A stretch of 64,000 nt of DNA. It comes from Synchiropus splendidus (Eukaryota > Chordata > Actinopteri > Syngnathiformes > Callionymidae). Below are positions 7,701 through 17,000 of the stretch, one piece after another; position 1 is the first letter of the stretch, and each line of letters begins with the position of its first letter. The stretch is from positions 1,054,001 to 1,118,000 of the forward strand of contig NW_026527055.1 in the NCBI RefSeq assembly GCF_027744825.2. The letters run 5' to 3'. The position numbers and the translations under genes are program-made. The notes beneath the pieces were generated by a model. The model did no database searches. It was not told the origin of the DNA and saw only the letters and a list, made by a program, of their open reading frames with translations.

Positions 7701-9257
7701 AGTGTTTAACACATCGGGATCAGAGTTAGCTGAAAAAGGTAGGGGGGCTATATCTAACAGGAGTTGTCCTATTTGATTACTTTTATCCCATTCTTCATTT
7801 CCATATGCTTCTGTGGTTGTCCACAGCTCTTCTTCCCATGTTCTATTATTATAGATAGATTGTTCAATCCTTCTAATAAGCGGGGCATTCCACACATGGG
7901 TGGTATTGATTTTCTGGCACGTTTTCATCATATAATATCTATCTTCTCCCGTCGACCAGCCCCGTCTTGTTTGTTGGGCAAAAACTTTATAATAACAGGT
8001 TTTATCAGAGTTGATATTGAAGGACCATCCAGAAAGTCTCATCTCTTCATGATTGATTAACTTTACTTTTACTGTTACAAATTCCTTGGAGGTAGGTCCA
8101 TAATGAGTTACTATATCTTTCCAGGTGTCGTATTCACATAGGGTTTGATTCTTCCGTTTACACTGGGCCTTATATTCACACAGCCTCTCATACGCTGCCT
8201 GAGATGCCTGGAGAAGCCAGTCCATGAGTCCTTCATCACAATTTAACACGTTAACACTTTTAAATGGGATATCACATTCTCCCATGCCTTCCTTGTGAGG
8301 ATCTGCGGGCTCTGATGTGAACATTGGGGCCATCGTATTTACGTCAACTGTTTTGCCATCAGCTGTTGAGATTATGTTAGTCTCCATTTGATCAGGGGCC
8401 ATTGTTGGGGTATACATGATTATGGAATCTATAGGAGATGCGGCCATGACTGTCTTCTTTTCAGTCATTGCTGCACCGAGATTCCCTTCATTATTTTTGG
8501 CAGATAAAGTTGTCTGAGTATCTATTCCTGTCGTGCCATTATTCCTGGTATCTTTTCCAGGTTCAGGTGTAGTCATGCTACTGGCCATATGGTTTTTGAT
8601 CACATTAATATTTCCCGTTTGATTGATCAGACTGGGGGTAATTGACATAGCAGCAGCTGTCCAAGTGGGACGTGCGGCAGTTTTGTCCACAGAGCTTTCC
8701 GCGCTTCGGCGACGTCTCCGTTTAAGTGTCTTGGCGGTCACCTGACTCTTCACTTCCTGACTATCAAGTTTTGGTTTCTCATACTCACAAGTGCCACTTA
8801 TAGCTCCATAGATATTTAGGTAGACAATTGCTTGTTTTATCCACAGAGCTTGATCAAATTGAGTGCCATTTTTATCTGTTGCAATTGGCAAAGATATTTC
8901 TTTCGTATCCGGGGTCAAGACGGTGCAGTTTCTACAACGTACTGTTTTCGATTTCCAACGTCGGGTGACACTGCTAGTATAGGTCATATGTTCATAAACT
9001 ATATTTGACCATGAGGCTATTACTAATATTAATATAAATAGTAGCATTCCAATTATAAAAAGACTCAAGGGAGACATCCTAGTGGTTTTCTCCCATTCCT
9101 TGATCATTTTGTCGCGTTTCATTTGTTTCCTGGAAATTGTAGCTGGTGTCTGGTGCTGTATATCCTTGGCCTGATCTTTATATGCCAATTGTTGTCTCGC
9201 CTTAAACTGCCACCAGCGCCTAGCTCTCCAATACCAGAATTTATCCCATAAATTCAT
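4776..9257 (-). CDS. env: Envelope glycoprotein precursor, 1493 aa
   Basis: Env by position and by topology. A Trp-rich cytoplasmic N-terminus (W4, W8, W10, W15, W16) leads to a membrane segment at about 65-83, so the leader is long and membrane-anchored as in foamy Env, where such tryptophans contact Gag. A polybasic site KRRRRRS at 179-185 would release the leader through furin-type proteases; a second, SRRVRRE, is at 526-532. Residues 190-320 are Thr/Ser/Pro-rich and mucin-like. About 21 N-X-S/T sequons lie in the ectodomain. The C-terminal membrane anchor is about 1416-1434, followed by a Cys cluster (CRCLNSVCCYPC) likely to be palmitoylated and a Lys-rich tail of about 59 aa. It is about 500 aa longer than foamy Env. 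If the second site is the SU/TM cleavage, TM would be about 960 aa, and I see no clear fusion peptide just after it, so the SU/TM border is open. The ATG overlaps the end of the preceding ORF. Confidence 0.92.
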   Translation of the reverse strand: MNLWDKFWYWRARRWWQFKARQQLAYKDQAKDIQHQTPATISRKQMKRDKMIKEWEKTTRMSPLSLFIIGMLLFILILVIASWSNIVYEHMTYTSSVTRRWKSKTVRCRNCTVLTPDTKEISLPIATDKNGTQFDQALWIKQAIVYLNIYGAISGTCEYEKPKLDSQEVKSQVTAKTLKRRRRRSAESSVDKTAARPTWTAAAMSITPSLINQTGNINVIKNHMASSMTTPEPGKDTRNNGTTGIDTQTTLSAKNNEGNLGAAMTEKKTVMAASPIDSIIMYTPTMAPDQMETNIISTADGKTVDVNTMAPMFTSEPADPHKEGMGECDIPFKSVNVLNCDEGLMDWLLQASQAAYERLCEYKAQCKRKNQTLCEYDTWKDIVTHYGPTSKEFVTVKVKLINHEEMRLSGWSFNINSDKTCYYKVFAQQTRRGWSTGEDRYYMMKTCQKINTTHVWNAPLIRRIEQSIYNNRTWEEELWTTTEAYGNEEWDKSNQIGQLLLDIAPLPFSANSDPDVLNTGSADPVSRRVRRELEYTCSKEMFQKVETKTMLVLLESILNTVTAANSAKSEGKKEQQVKFFLSIPEETQFDNCLYLMTNGSKPWSDGKSPPDTHFGEEEVYPRCQPGKNCRNKGPKSDEYDTSPRDTGLRNVYWRWHLLTTMSEQHRDKINGSGKEYIADQHPDSKFWKIWKYPVVQRRVMWYKLRALQEDGILCHNKQFNGKGMEEGNDCHKEPCECRRDQIGLAIPMMTQQPWKNWVRNNQSVWWTEAKRCLSQKLGINITHVKYAYQLINEKPNNTENRIFYPMRGKDWAEAMEYCTSDLPVNLSCPSGQPTGQQLNSHKHIILPTCLNDKAKNDPTVFFKAWEWSQLAGLILGQGLGWNSFDTESLEMLIWAHLVSYDELQTPSNGGKNTTVIHRFLVNPGLPDSVNPLNTLRGKVRNYEVKVQTEQGEWGYDSVYQENITEWNKPSTEGLQNDDQRTWYAALKEATLLFNPSQLWGDITQIKGGKRTPGMALQDQLANYQNFLKRKEVSWNDSNGEVSIRAWPHLAREPLFVEASPKDSGQKKGKVEDISTRYTAMFLLPDHLKTVKQYFKQHPEWRHVRTIQSSFPFVHTTLMTTERFLIAGLDLFQVNNTRQTQSQVFDKTEFKKTWFPIISSVQYPQLRWQPQDPEYFSLNVTGYQGCFRAPNLKPKAVYSHDSNPCDPHQWGYIPCNSSGCFNGSQVAKQLKREHESYFTTRWGTHGILLNNREKMCGRLGIHVAIPHWPKVAAPIGLLESINPGFLMYNRYETYRDQLCNTDRVYAKSQTHVFELDDIILSKMTYSNSSPWYIPKGERSCIYEEYSAPEINITKDPYACEKLNDYWHVVRDFRKKVPTAGWLGFFGMMSEAMMYGIGQGVVDTAAAVWEIIEFIWWYLKWILLVLAILVALAVISKVVTLCRCLNSVCCYPCRAVQRRKGRQEKEFLRKALRDVKEEIKKKKQEKWKKVNGQRV

Positions 9258-10851
9258 TATTCTTCTTTCCCTTTCTTCTTTTGAGAAGGAGGGCTAATCG
9301 CGATTGCTTACCACTAGCTGGTCGCTTGCCTTTATCGCGTACTTTAGGCACCTCCTCGTCTTCTGACCCAGGACTATCAAGATCCTGTGGGTGAGAAGAG
9401 GGTGGTGGCATTAGTTCTTGCGACGCCGTCTTTTTGATCTCTCCTGATTGGTTCATAATAGCCGAACTGTTCTTGGGATTATTCCTCTCCCCCTCTGGAC
9501 CAATCGCACCTCCCAGGCAAGGACCTAGGTGCTGCTGGAAAAACGTGCTGCCTGGCATCTCATGATCCAAGACAGCTTCAGTAAATCCAGTACGGCGGAG
9601 CTTAGCTCTCCTCCTCAGCCAGGCTGACCACCATCCAATCACCTTTGTCCTTGCTACAGGTCTGACCGGGATCGAGACATTAGTCAGTATCATCAAGTCC
9701 TTTGTGTCAACTTCTATGAAGACCCCCAACGGGCACCATATGAAGCCAGTGAACAAGATAAGGACATGGGCGGTCCCAGACACTACACGTGGGCCGCATT
9801 CAGTAACAAGAATAAGGTTACGTTCAATAGTGGAGACCCTGGCTTCCTGTACCTCCTTAGCATGCCTGGGCAAGGTTCCAGAAGTTGTAAAAATCCTCTT
9901 ATTGTTGGTTAAATGCGGGTAGTTGTACACGTCTGGGCAGAATGTTTTCCCCTTAGCCACTCTATCTTGTGGCCATATTTGCTCGGTCCACCACCTTCCC
10001 ATGGAGGTGGATTCCCAATCTCTCTGGCTATAGCCTGGCAAGGATAGGCTCCCATCTCCAGGCAAACGCAAGCCATCCTCCCACTTCCAAGGGAGAAAGT
10101 CTTCCCACTTCATGGTGGTATCCCTGGGGATGACTGAGAGTTTCTTTTCCTGTTTAGATGACAATTTGTCATAGCCAATAGTCATCACAGTCTGGTATAT
10201 CAGAATGGGGCAGTTCCAAGAATCTATGACACTGGCCCGTAAAGCAAACGGCGGCTGAGGAAGGTGATCGTTTGAGTGGAAACGATACCGCAGCGCCAAG
10301 AACTGTGCTGGGTTTATCTGCCAGGGGGTGCCAGTATCGCACACATTCCAAACCCCGTTACGTCGGCCACAGGTGCATGGCCCACAATGGGTGTCTTTGC
10401 GTAGTATTTGATATCGACATCCCCACGAGTCCCAGCAGCATTTGCAAAACGTGAAGGGGGCAGACCCCATTAATTCAATCCCGCACATCAAGTGTTCGGC
10501 GCCCACTTCCGCTCGCTTAGGACGGTGCTCATGCTTGTACTTTGCATCTCCGGACCAAATTAGGGCAAAAACAGGCGCAGCACAAAGGACACAGTCACCA
10601 GGCTCATAGTTAGACCAACTAACACTGGTGGTGGGGTGAGTATAGGGCATAACAATCCCTTTTTTCCAGGAATGATTAACACCATCCCAGGCCATGACCA
10701 AAAGGCCATTGTTTGGGAAGACTCGGTCGGGGAGCATCTTCACATAGTCCTCCCCAACCCCCTGAACCCAACCTGGCACATGGTCTCGGTCAGCTTCCAT
10801 CCTGATTTTTATACTTAAGTCGTAGTTGCTTGGGGTGGTACTTGTGGCCAT
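9241..10851 (-). CDS. Cysteine-rich accessory protein between pol and env, 536 aa, unknown
   Basis: I do not recognise this protein. It overlaps pol by 62 bp and env by 17 bp, which suggests real, compact coding, and it occupies the place of vif in lentiviruses. Seen: Trp-rich N-terminal half; a cysteine/histidine cluster at 87-171 (CVLC at 87-90, HEH at 107-109, H120, C123, CKCC at 136-139, C145, C156, CGPCTC within 156-161, C171) that could bind two or more zinc ions; a hydrophobic stretch at about 362-380 (HVLILFTGF and following), either a membrane segment or a buried core; a basic WWSAWLRRRAKLRR at 407-420; an acidic Ser/Pro stretch at 484-502; and a C-terminal KRRKGKK at 524-530 that looks like a nuclear localisation signal. 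A regulatory or host-antagonist role fits the position but is inference. It would need a spliced mRNA or reinitiation. Confidence 0.8.
   Translation of the reverse strand: MATSTTPSNYDLSIKIRMEADRDHVPGWVQGVGEDYVKMLPDRVFPNNGLLVMAWDGVNHSWKKGIVMPYTHPTTSVSWSNYEPGDCVLCAAPVFALIWSGDAKYKHEHRPKRAEVGAEHLMCGIELMGSAPFTFCKCCWDSWGCRYQILRKDTHCGPCTCGRRNGVWNVCDTGTPWQINPAQFLALRYRFHSNDHLPQPPFALRASVIDSWNCPILIYQTVMTIGYDKLSSKQEKKLSVIPRDTTMKWEDFLPWKWEDGLRLPGDGSLSLPGYSQRDWESTSMGRWWTEQIWPQDRVAKGKTFCPDVYNYPHLTNNKRIFTTSGTLPRHAKEVQEARVSTIERNLILVTECGPRVVSGTAHVLILFTGFIWCPLGVFIEVDTKDLMILTNVSIPVRPVARTKVIGWWSAWLRRRAKLRRTGFTEAVLDHEMPGSTFFQQHLGPCLGGAIGPEGERNNPKNSSAIMNQSGEIKKTASQELMPPPSSHPQDLDSPGSEDEEVPKVRDKGKRPASGKQSRLALLLKRRKGKKNNEFMG
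9482..9496 (-). other. Candidate central polypurine tract
   Basis: The viral strand has 15 purines in a row, AGAGGGGGAGAGGAA, containing the 8-mer GAGGGGGA that also forms the core of the 3' polypurine tract at 1552-1559. It lies close to the midpoint of the extrapolated provirus. Lentiviruses and foamy viruses prime plus-strand DNA from a central tract as well as the 3' one. The same 8-mer also occurs at 4711-4718 and 14223-14230, so chance is possible. Confidence 0.4.
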
Positions 10852-13800
10852 CTTTACCCGTAAGTACGTTCCCTTCGACTTTTACTATTGTGGTAGATTT
10901 TCCGGTGGCGAGTATCCACACCTCACTTCCCACCTGTAACGATACAGAGGGCTCGTGAGAGTGGGCAGGGGTAGAGCCCCGTAACTTGGGGAGACTGAGT
11001 TGTTGGTTAATGGCAAAGAGGTTTTCAGGTAAGTGCCATCTGTGCTTATACAGCAGTATTTGTGATTTTGCCGCGCGCACTGCACGTTCCGCGACTCCGT
11101 TAGTGTTGGATTGATGCGGGATGGATAAGACATGTCGTATCCCTTCCTGCTCCAACCATGAACGAAAGTGCTTGGAAGTAAATATGGCGGCATTATCCGA
11201 TCTGAGGGTCTTGACTGGATTCCCCTGAATAAATGACATTACACACTCTTTAGCTGTCTTTGTGGTTTCTTTCTTAATGGGGTAGACTCGAGTGTGTCCT
11301 CCCCCATTGTCAGCTATCACCAGGAATTTTTTATATATGCCATAGTGACTCCCCAGGACCCCTACATCCATAGACGCGGAAATGCCCGGGAACTCTTCAG
11401 CAATTTTTCCTTCCTGATAAGCAATAGGAGGTAACAATCCCTTCTCCATGCATATCTCGCAGTCATGTCTAACTAGAGATATGGTGTCTTTGAGAGGACC
11501 GGCCTCAATCCCGTTATCAACCATCCATCTTCGCGTTCTCTCATTTCCGACATGTAACAAAGCACGATGAATATGCCGGACATAATCCAGCCTTTCTTCC
11601 TGGGGAATGACAAGCTTCCCTTGGTCATTCTTCCATTTATCAGGAAAAATCAAAGTGCCTACCACAACCGCCCTCGTCTGCACCAGTTTGTCAACCACGT
11701 CATTTCCCATGTGATCAAAATCCTGGATTCCTGTGTGACTATTGACATGGGTCACCCAAAGTTTTATGTGTTGTAGCAATTGGTTCACCACTATCCATAG
11801 GTCACGATGTTCCAACTCTTTTCCTTTGTAATTCTGGAAGTCTCGCTGCTGCCAGTATTTAAGGTTATCTTTCAGTCCTTCCGACACATACCAACTGTCA
11901 GTCACAATTCGTAAGGATTTTATTCCCTTCTTCTTTACATATTGCAGTCCGCTGACAACTGCCTGTAACTCGGCCTCCTGTGCTGTCTTGCCCATTCTTC
12001 CTTTTTCTTTATACAGAGGTTTATCTCGTTTGTAAAGCACAAAACCCCAATATCCCTCGGGGTCTTGTGCAGTTTTACTTCCATCAGTAAAGAGGGTGTA
12101 TATTCCTGTATAATCCGGTTGGGATATTGCAGGGTTTTTTGGCTGCTGCTTAGACTTGGCCATTATAAATGACCAATTCGGATCCAAGAGCATCTGCTTC
12201 CACTTTCCCCATCTAGAGGCATAAGCTTTAGCGAATTCCACCGTATCTTTGACCATTTCTTTAGTGAGGTCATTCTGTACTGTACATTTTACATAGACCT
12301 GGCCTAAGTTGGAAGCCAGTTCCGTGTAAACTTTCCATAACAACCTGAGTTCTCTTTCTGCTGGGGCAAATCGACTCTCAGTGGGTGAATACCTGACAGA
12401 TACGTAACAAATTGGTGTGTCACTGCTTTCCTCGTAGACTGCCGCGCATCCACCATTGTCCTTTTCCTCTAACACTTTTACAGAGATATTTTGTCCATCT
12501 CGGTACGGAGCGAGTTTCACCCCATCCGTGAGAATTTGTTGTATAAGGCAGTTCCAGGTTTCAATTTCTTCTGGCGTTAGCATTCTATCATGTTCTATTA
12601 ACTTTAGGGATCGTTTGTCGAATGTCCTGACCTTATTTTTGATCATCTCGACAGGTCTCGCTAAGGTGGAATAATAAGGGATCATGCTTCGTAGCCACCC
12701 CAATTTTCCTAAACATTTCTCTAGCTCTTTAAGCGTAGTAGGGTGCAGATTTTGGAGATAGTCGTCTGTGGAAGTTATCGCATGCTTAGTGACTAGGACA
12801 CCCAGATATTTGACTTGAGGTACACCTATCTCACATTTGGCGATTCCAATTTTCATTCCATGGTCTTTCAGTCTCCGGATTACTTCTTCCAAAAGCTCGA
12901 GATGTTCTTCTTCTGTCTCCGTGGAGATGAATATGTCGTCTATATAACACGTGACTGGCAAGTCTTGCAACAGTTTCTCCATACGTTCCTGAAATGCGTT
13001 AGGGGAATTCACAAATCCTTGGGGAAGCCTAGTCCACATGTAGCCTTGTCCTTTAATCATAAAACAGGTTTTCGGCCTGCTTTCCTCGGCCAGTGGTACG
13101 GACCAGAATCCATTTGCAAGGTCAATACTGGAGTTATATTCTCCCGGGCGTATTTTTAACATGGTCTGTCGGGGATTGATGATTTGTCTAGTGTCTTTCA
13201 CTGTCACGTCATTTAACATTTTTAGGTTATGGACAGGTCTGACAGTACCATCCTTTTTTGGTACTGCTTGTACTGGCATTAAGCAGGGTGGTTCTTTAAT
13301 TTTCTCAATGACCCCTAGTTGTTCCAATTCTTTGAACACTGCTAGCAATTGATCTTCATATTTACCTAATGGGTACTGCTTCTGTTTACCTGGGAGGCCA
13401 CCCCTGATGACATATGGTTCAGTTTTCATTAATCCTACATCATTTTTAAATCGGGCCACTTCGGCAGAATAAAGGATCTTCTCTAGGCGTGCCTTGTCCT
13501 TTATGTGTGAAGTACACACTAATTTTTCTATGGCCGTGATCCTGTTAACCTCTCTCATCCAATTTGAGGAAGGGGCGTCTATAATCCATTCTGAGTCATT
13601 TGGAGACAATAAAGGGTTCGGCCCTATTGCCACCATTTTACCATTAAATCTTCCTAGAGCCAACATAGTAACATCTCCATTAGCCAATTTTACTAGCACC
13701 TTCTGATCGAGTTCTTCATCTAACCACTCCTTTGGTAATATGGATATGTCTGTTCCAGTGTCATAGTAACAATCTCTTTTTTGATTTTTAACCCAAATCT

Positions 13801-14032
13801 GCACTTTATAGGGCCTCATTGTTGGGTTTTGGGCTCGTGCTTTTCTAGCACTTTCCTCTGGGCTGCGGTCAGGTCTCTTCCCATATCCTGGTTTCGTCGG
13901 GCCGCTGCAAGTATTACTGCCTCCCTCTGCTCTTGGGTCATCGCCTTCCATTCTTCCTCGGACACGGGTTTTGGACGGGGACGCTCCTGGCCTTTTGCTT
14001 GGGATCGATTGTCGGCACGATCCTGCCTCCAA
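10790..14032 (-). CDS. pol: Pol polyprotein: protease, reverse transcriptase, RNase H, integrase
   Basis: The open frame is 1080 codons from an ATG at 14032, but the likelier start is Met72 (13819-13817), whose ATG overlaps the gag stop TGA as ATGA. That gives about 1009 aa. Numbered on the long frame: aspartic protease with DTG at 91-93; RT with D304 in SIDLANGFW, LPQGF at 336-340 and YIDD at 363-366; a connection region at about 470-640; RNase H with D650, E688, D712 and D778; integrase with the zinc site H822, H827, C858, C861 and catalytic D889, D946, E982 (35 residues between the last two). No dUTPase and no chromodomain seen. All catalytic residues are present. The frame is -1 relative to gag with a 217-bp overlap, but I find no in-phase X-XXY-YYZ slippery heptamer there, so separate translation or a spliced pol mRNA, as in foamy viruses, is plausible. 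It overlaps the next ORF by 62 bp. Confidence 0.97.
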   Translation of the reverse strand: MEAGSCRQSIPSKRPGASPSKTRVRGRMEGDDPRAEGGSNTCSGPTKPGYGKRPDRSPEESARKARAQNPTMRPYKVQIWVKNQKRDCYYDTGTDISILPKEWLDEELDQKVLVKLANGDVTMLALGRFNGKMVAIGPNPLLSPNDSEWIIDAPSSNWMREVNRITAIEKLVCTSHIKDKARLEKILYSAEVARFKNDVGLMKTEPYVIRGGLPGKQKQYPLGKYEDQLLAVFKELEQLGVIEKIKEPPCLMPVQAVPKKDGTVRPVHNLKMLNDVTVKDTRQIINPRQTMLKIRPGEYNSSIDLANGFWSVPLAEESRPKTCFMIKGQGYMWTRLPQGFVNSPNAFQERMEKLLQDLPVTCYIDDIFISTETEEEHLELLEEVIRRLKDHGMKIGIAKCEIGVPQVKYLGVLVTKHAITSTDDYLQNLHPTTLKELEKCLGKLGWLRSMIPYYSTLARPVEMIKNKVRTFDKRSLKLIEHDRMLTPEEIETWNCLIQQILTDGVKLAPYRDGQNISVKVLEEKDNGGCAAVYEESSDTPICYVSVRYSPTESRFAPAERELRLLWKVYTELASNLGQVYVKCTVQNDLTKEMVKDTVEFAKAYASRWGKWKQMLLDPNWSFIMAKSKQQPKNPAISQPDYTGIYTLFTDGSKTAQDPEGYWGFVLYKRDKPLYKEKGRMGKTAQEAELQAVVSGLQYVKKKGIKSLRIVTDSWYVSEGLKDNLKYWQQRDFQNYKGKELEHRDLWIVVNQLLQHIKLWVTHVNSHTGIQDFDHMGNDVVDKLVQTRAVVVGTLIFPDKWKNDQGKLVIPQEERLDYVRHIHRALLHVGNERTRRWMVDNGIEAGPLKDTISLVRHDCEICMEKGLLPPIAYQEGKIAEEFPGISASMDVGVLGSHYGIYKKFLVIADNGGGHTRVYPIKKETTKTAKECVMSFIQGNPVKTLRSDNAAIFTSKHFRSWLEQEGIRHVLSIPHQSNTNGVAERAVRAAKSQILLYKHRWHLPENLFAINQQLSLPKLRGSTPAHSHEPSVSLQVGSEVWILATGKSTTIVKVEGNVLTGKDGHKYHPKQLRLKYKNQDGS

Positions 14033-17000
14033 TGAGGCTGTCTGGGGGCATTCGAGGCTGAGCCATTCACGTTCTTGTTGAATGGAGGGCGCTTGGCCCC
14101 ACCCTGTCCGTTGGGCCTGATGTCTTGCTGATTTCGATCCTTTCTCGGTGGAAAGGTAGATTGAGTGCGAGCCGGGCCGTATTGGGGTTTTGCCGTTACT
14201 TTTCCGAAAGGGGGAAGAGACTTCCCCCTCTGCTCGTTTTTTGACGGTCGAGCCTCGGGAACATCAGGTCTCTCTTTTTCTTTTCTGAGGGCTCTTCTAA
14301 CAGCCATCACAGAGCTGTGGCGGGAGATAACCTCAGTCTTTGCATCCAGTCCCTTCACTTGGAGGAACTCCAGAACCAATTTGGCCTGATCAGGGCAGTT
14401 AATCTGTACCAGGAAATGTTTGACCTGCGACTCATCAGCCCCTTCATCTGCCAGTATGGAATAAGCTTGCAGAAGGGACATCTCTCCTTTATTCACTTTA
14501 TCAACCAGATCTCGAATGGTTGCCTCCACTTGGCTTGTGAGCAGAGTAGCCATATCAGAGGTCAGCAAATCCATTAATGTCTGACCTTGAACCAAGTCTA
14601 GCCCGTTCCCTTTGGAGACGTATTTACTAATAACCGGGTCAGCCATTTGAGATGGAGACAATTCCTTATTCAACCTTCTAACGTATTCGCAGTTGGACTC
14701 CTTATCTTTCCTTTTTGGGAGTGCCTTACACAGGTCTGCTACAGTAATTTTATTTGACACTCTAACGTCAGTGTTTTGTCTGGGCTCTGGTGGGGGGCCC
14801 CCTGCAAGGATTGAGACCGCCAGCTGAGTACGCTGTCGACCTATCCTTCCTGTGGAGGCCATCCTGCTACCCTGTCTTGAAGGAGTTGGGGGGTCTGGCT
14901 GTGGACCCAGAGTCGGGTCACTATCACTGCCAGAGTCATCGTCACTCTGGTCGTCGGAGTCTGAGGGGCATGGAGACCGTCTCTCCCATGAGTCTGTCGG
15001 CAAGCGGGTGGCCCTGGGCATGTGGGAGTAGATATCTGTTAAGGAATTGCGATGAGCATCATATCCACGTGCAAGATATGCTTGTTTAAAGGACCTAGAC
15101 ACTCCCTGCCATCCACCTATTTCCTCAGAGGAGGGAGATCGCATTCTCCGGGCCCTTTCCTTCCTATCATGAGGAAACCATTGAGGTGTGATTATTTCTT
15201 TGTTCCAATCTGGCTCCGGAGGTTGCTGGTGTACAACTGGATCATAAGCATGAGCCGTAGGGCGTTCTCTTAATCCTTCCTCATCGGGGTCGCACGGCCA
15301 TTTGGTGGCATCATATTCTCCCCACGTTATCTTTCGCCCTCTAGAATTTCTTGCTTGTACCATTCGGGTGGGTTGACGGTCAGTGGGGGGTGAAGGTGAT
15401 TGTTCAACCCGCGGAGATCTAGGTAGGGGGGTTGGGGGACGTGGTGTAGACGCAGAGGAGGGTCGAAAGGGGACCCGAGGTTCCTCTGGCTCTCTGTGCT
15501 CCTCATCCTCCAGGCCACGTTGTAGCTGAGGGGAATTTTCCAAATACTTTGCAAATTTATCCTGCTTCAAAAGTAACACTGTGTCGTATAGTGTCTTTGC
15601 TAGTTGTCGGTCCCCTATCAGACACGTAACTGTCTCAAAGTAACCTAATGAGGTCAGCGTCGCATAGGTGGCGGTCACCCACCGTGCTAGCTGTGCATTT
15701 GTGAGGACTCCCAATGATTCGGGGGGATTAAGGTCAAGGGTCACCTTAGACAACTCAAGCCGAGCAATTTTACTGGCTCCAGCGTGTATCTGCCCTTCTA
15801 CAGAACGCGAATGCACCAGTGGCGTCACATAAACGGCGGCTACGGGGGAGTCCTCGCACTCAGTAAAATCTAACTGATGGACCTGTTCCAGAGCTCGGTA
15901 ATTTCGATCACGAACCTCTTCTCCCAAAAGTGAGAGACGGTGATTGAAGTCCCTTTTACCAATTTTCTTTCTCCACGGAGTGAATGCCTTCACTTCCTCC
16001 AGTCCATTCCACTTCCTTGTGGGGATTACTACATTGTCCCCATTTGGCTTATATTTGGCCGTTGAAGTGTGTAAAATGACAAACATGGATCCATTATCCA
16101 TTCTAATGACTGGGATTTCACCCAAGGCCGGCTCACTCGATCCTGGGTCTCTGACATCAGGGTTTTCCGAGGCGTTGAGATCCAAGGCCCCTATGGAGCC
16201 ATTAGAGGGATTGAGTGGTTGTATAGCATGCGGGCGATTTCCCTGGGAACCTAGAGTGCATACTAATCCTCCCTGACTCAAACTCCTGTCGAGCTGATCT
16301 TGTTGGCTTCCTATTTGCCGTGTTATTGCACTAAGTTGCTCTGACATCCTCTCTAAACTTCTTGCAATGACTCCTCTGTCAGTTTCACTCAGGCTCAGGG
16401 ATTCTCCATCATCGGGGTCATTTTCTGACGAATCAAAAAAGCGGACCCTCGCTGGCGTGGCATAGCTATGGTCCCTAAGAGCTGGGTCAGCTTCATAGGC
16501 GGGTGGCGCAGTCGGAAGTTTGACTATTTCTTGTAACGCAGTGTCCAGTGGTTCCTTATTTGTCAGGGGCAGTGTACCAGTTGCTTGGTACATCGATTGA
16601 ACATTTTGGAGTTCACCTCGGGGGTAAATCCCCGGCCTAGCAGGGCTTGAGTAGTGCTGGTATTGACTTGCAAAACTTTCAGTAATACTCCCTGCGTCAT
16701 GGTCATGGGTAGACTCCTTATACAACTTGCTCACTTTGGGCTTCTTCATTAAACCATCAACCAAGGTTGCGTCAAGCGGACAACCGTGAGTCGCTGCATA
16801 ATCCTGAACTTTCACCGGATACACCTTATTCCTCTCTACCAGTTGTTTGATGATTTCCTGCCGTAGCCCAGCCTCGGAGGCCAAGAGGATCACCATTCGG
16901 GCGGATTCAAAGTTATAGTTCACCCAATGTTGAGCATGTTCAAGACAAGTTTGCACTGCCTTCTCGAGGGGGTAATTAAACACCCCGGTTCCGAAGACAG

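Noticed and set aside
4945..7776. Plus-strand ORFs of 60-96 codons opposite env
   Set aside because: Short antisense frames lying wholly within the intact env gene, with no domain or promoter evidence.
13816..14032. Ribosomal frameshift site between gag and pol
   Set aside because: CCCAAAA near the gag end is out of phase for -1 slippage (gag codons are CCC AAA, not C CCA AAA), and tccaaaa lacks three identical bases.
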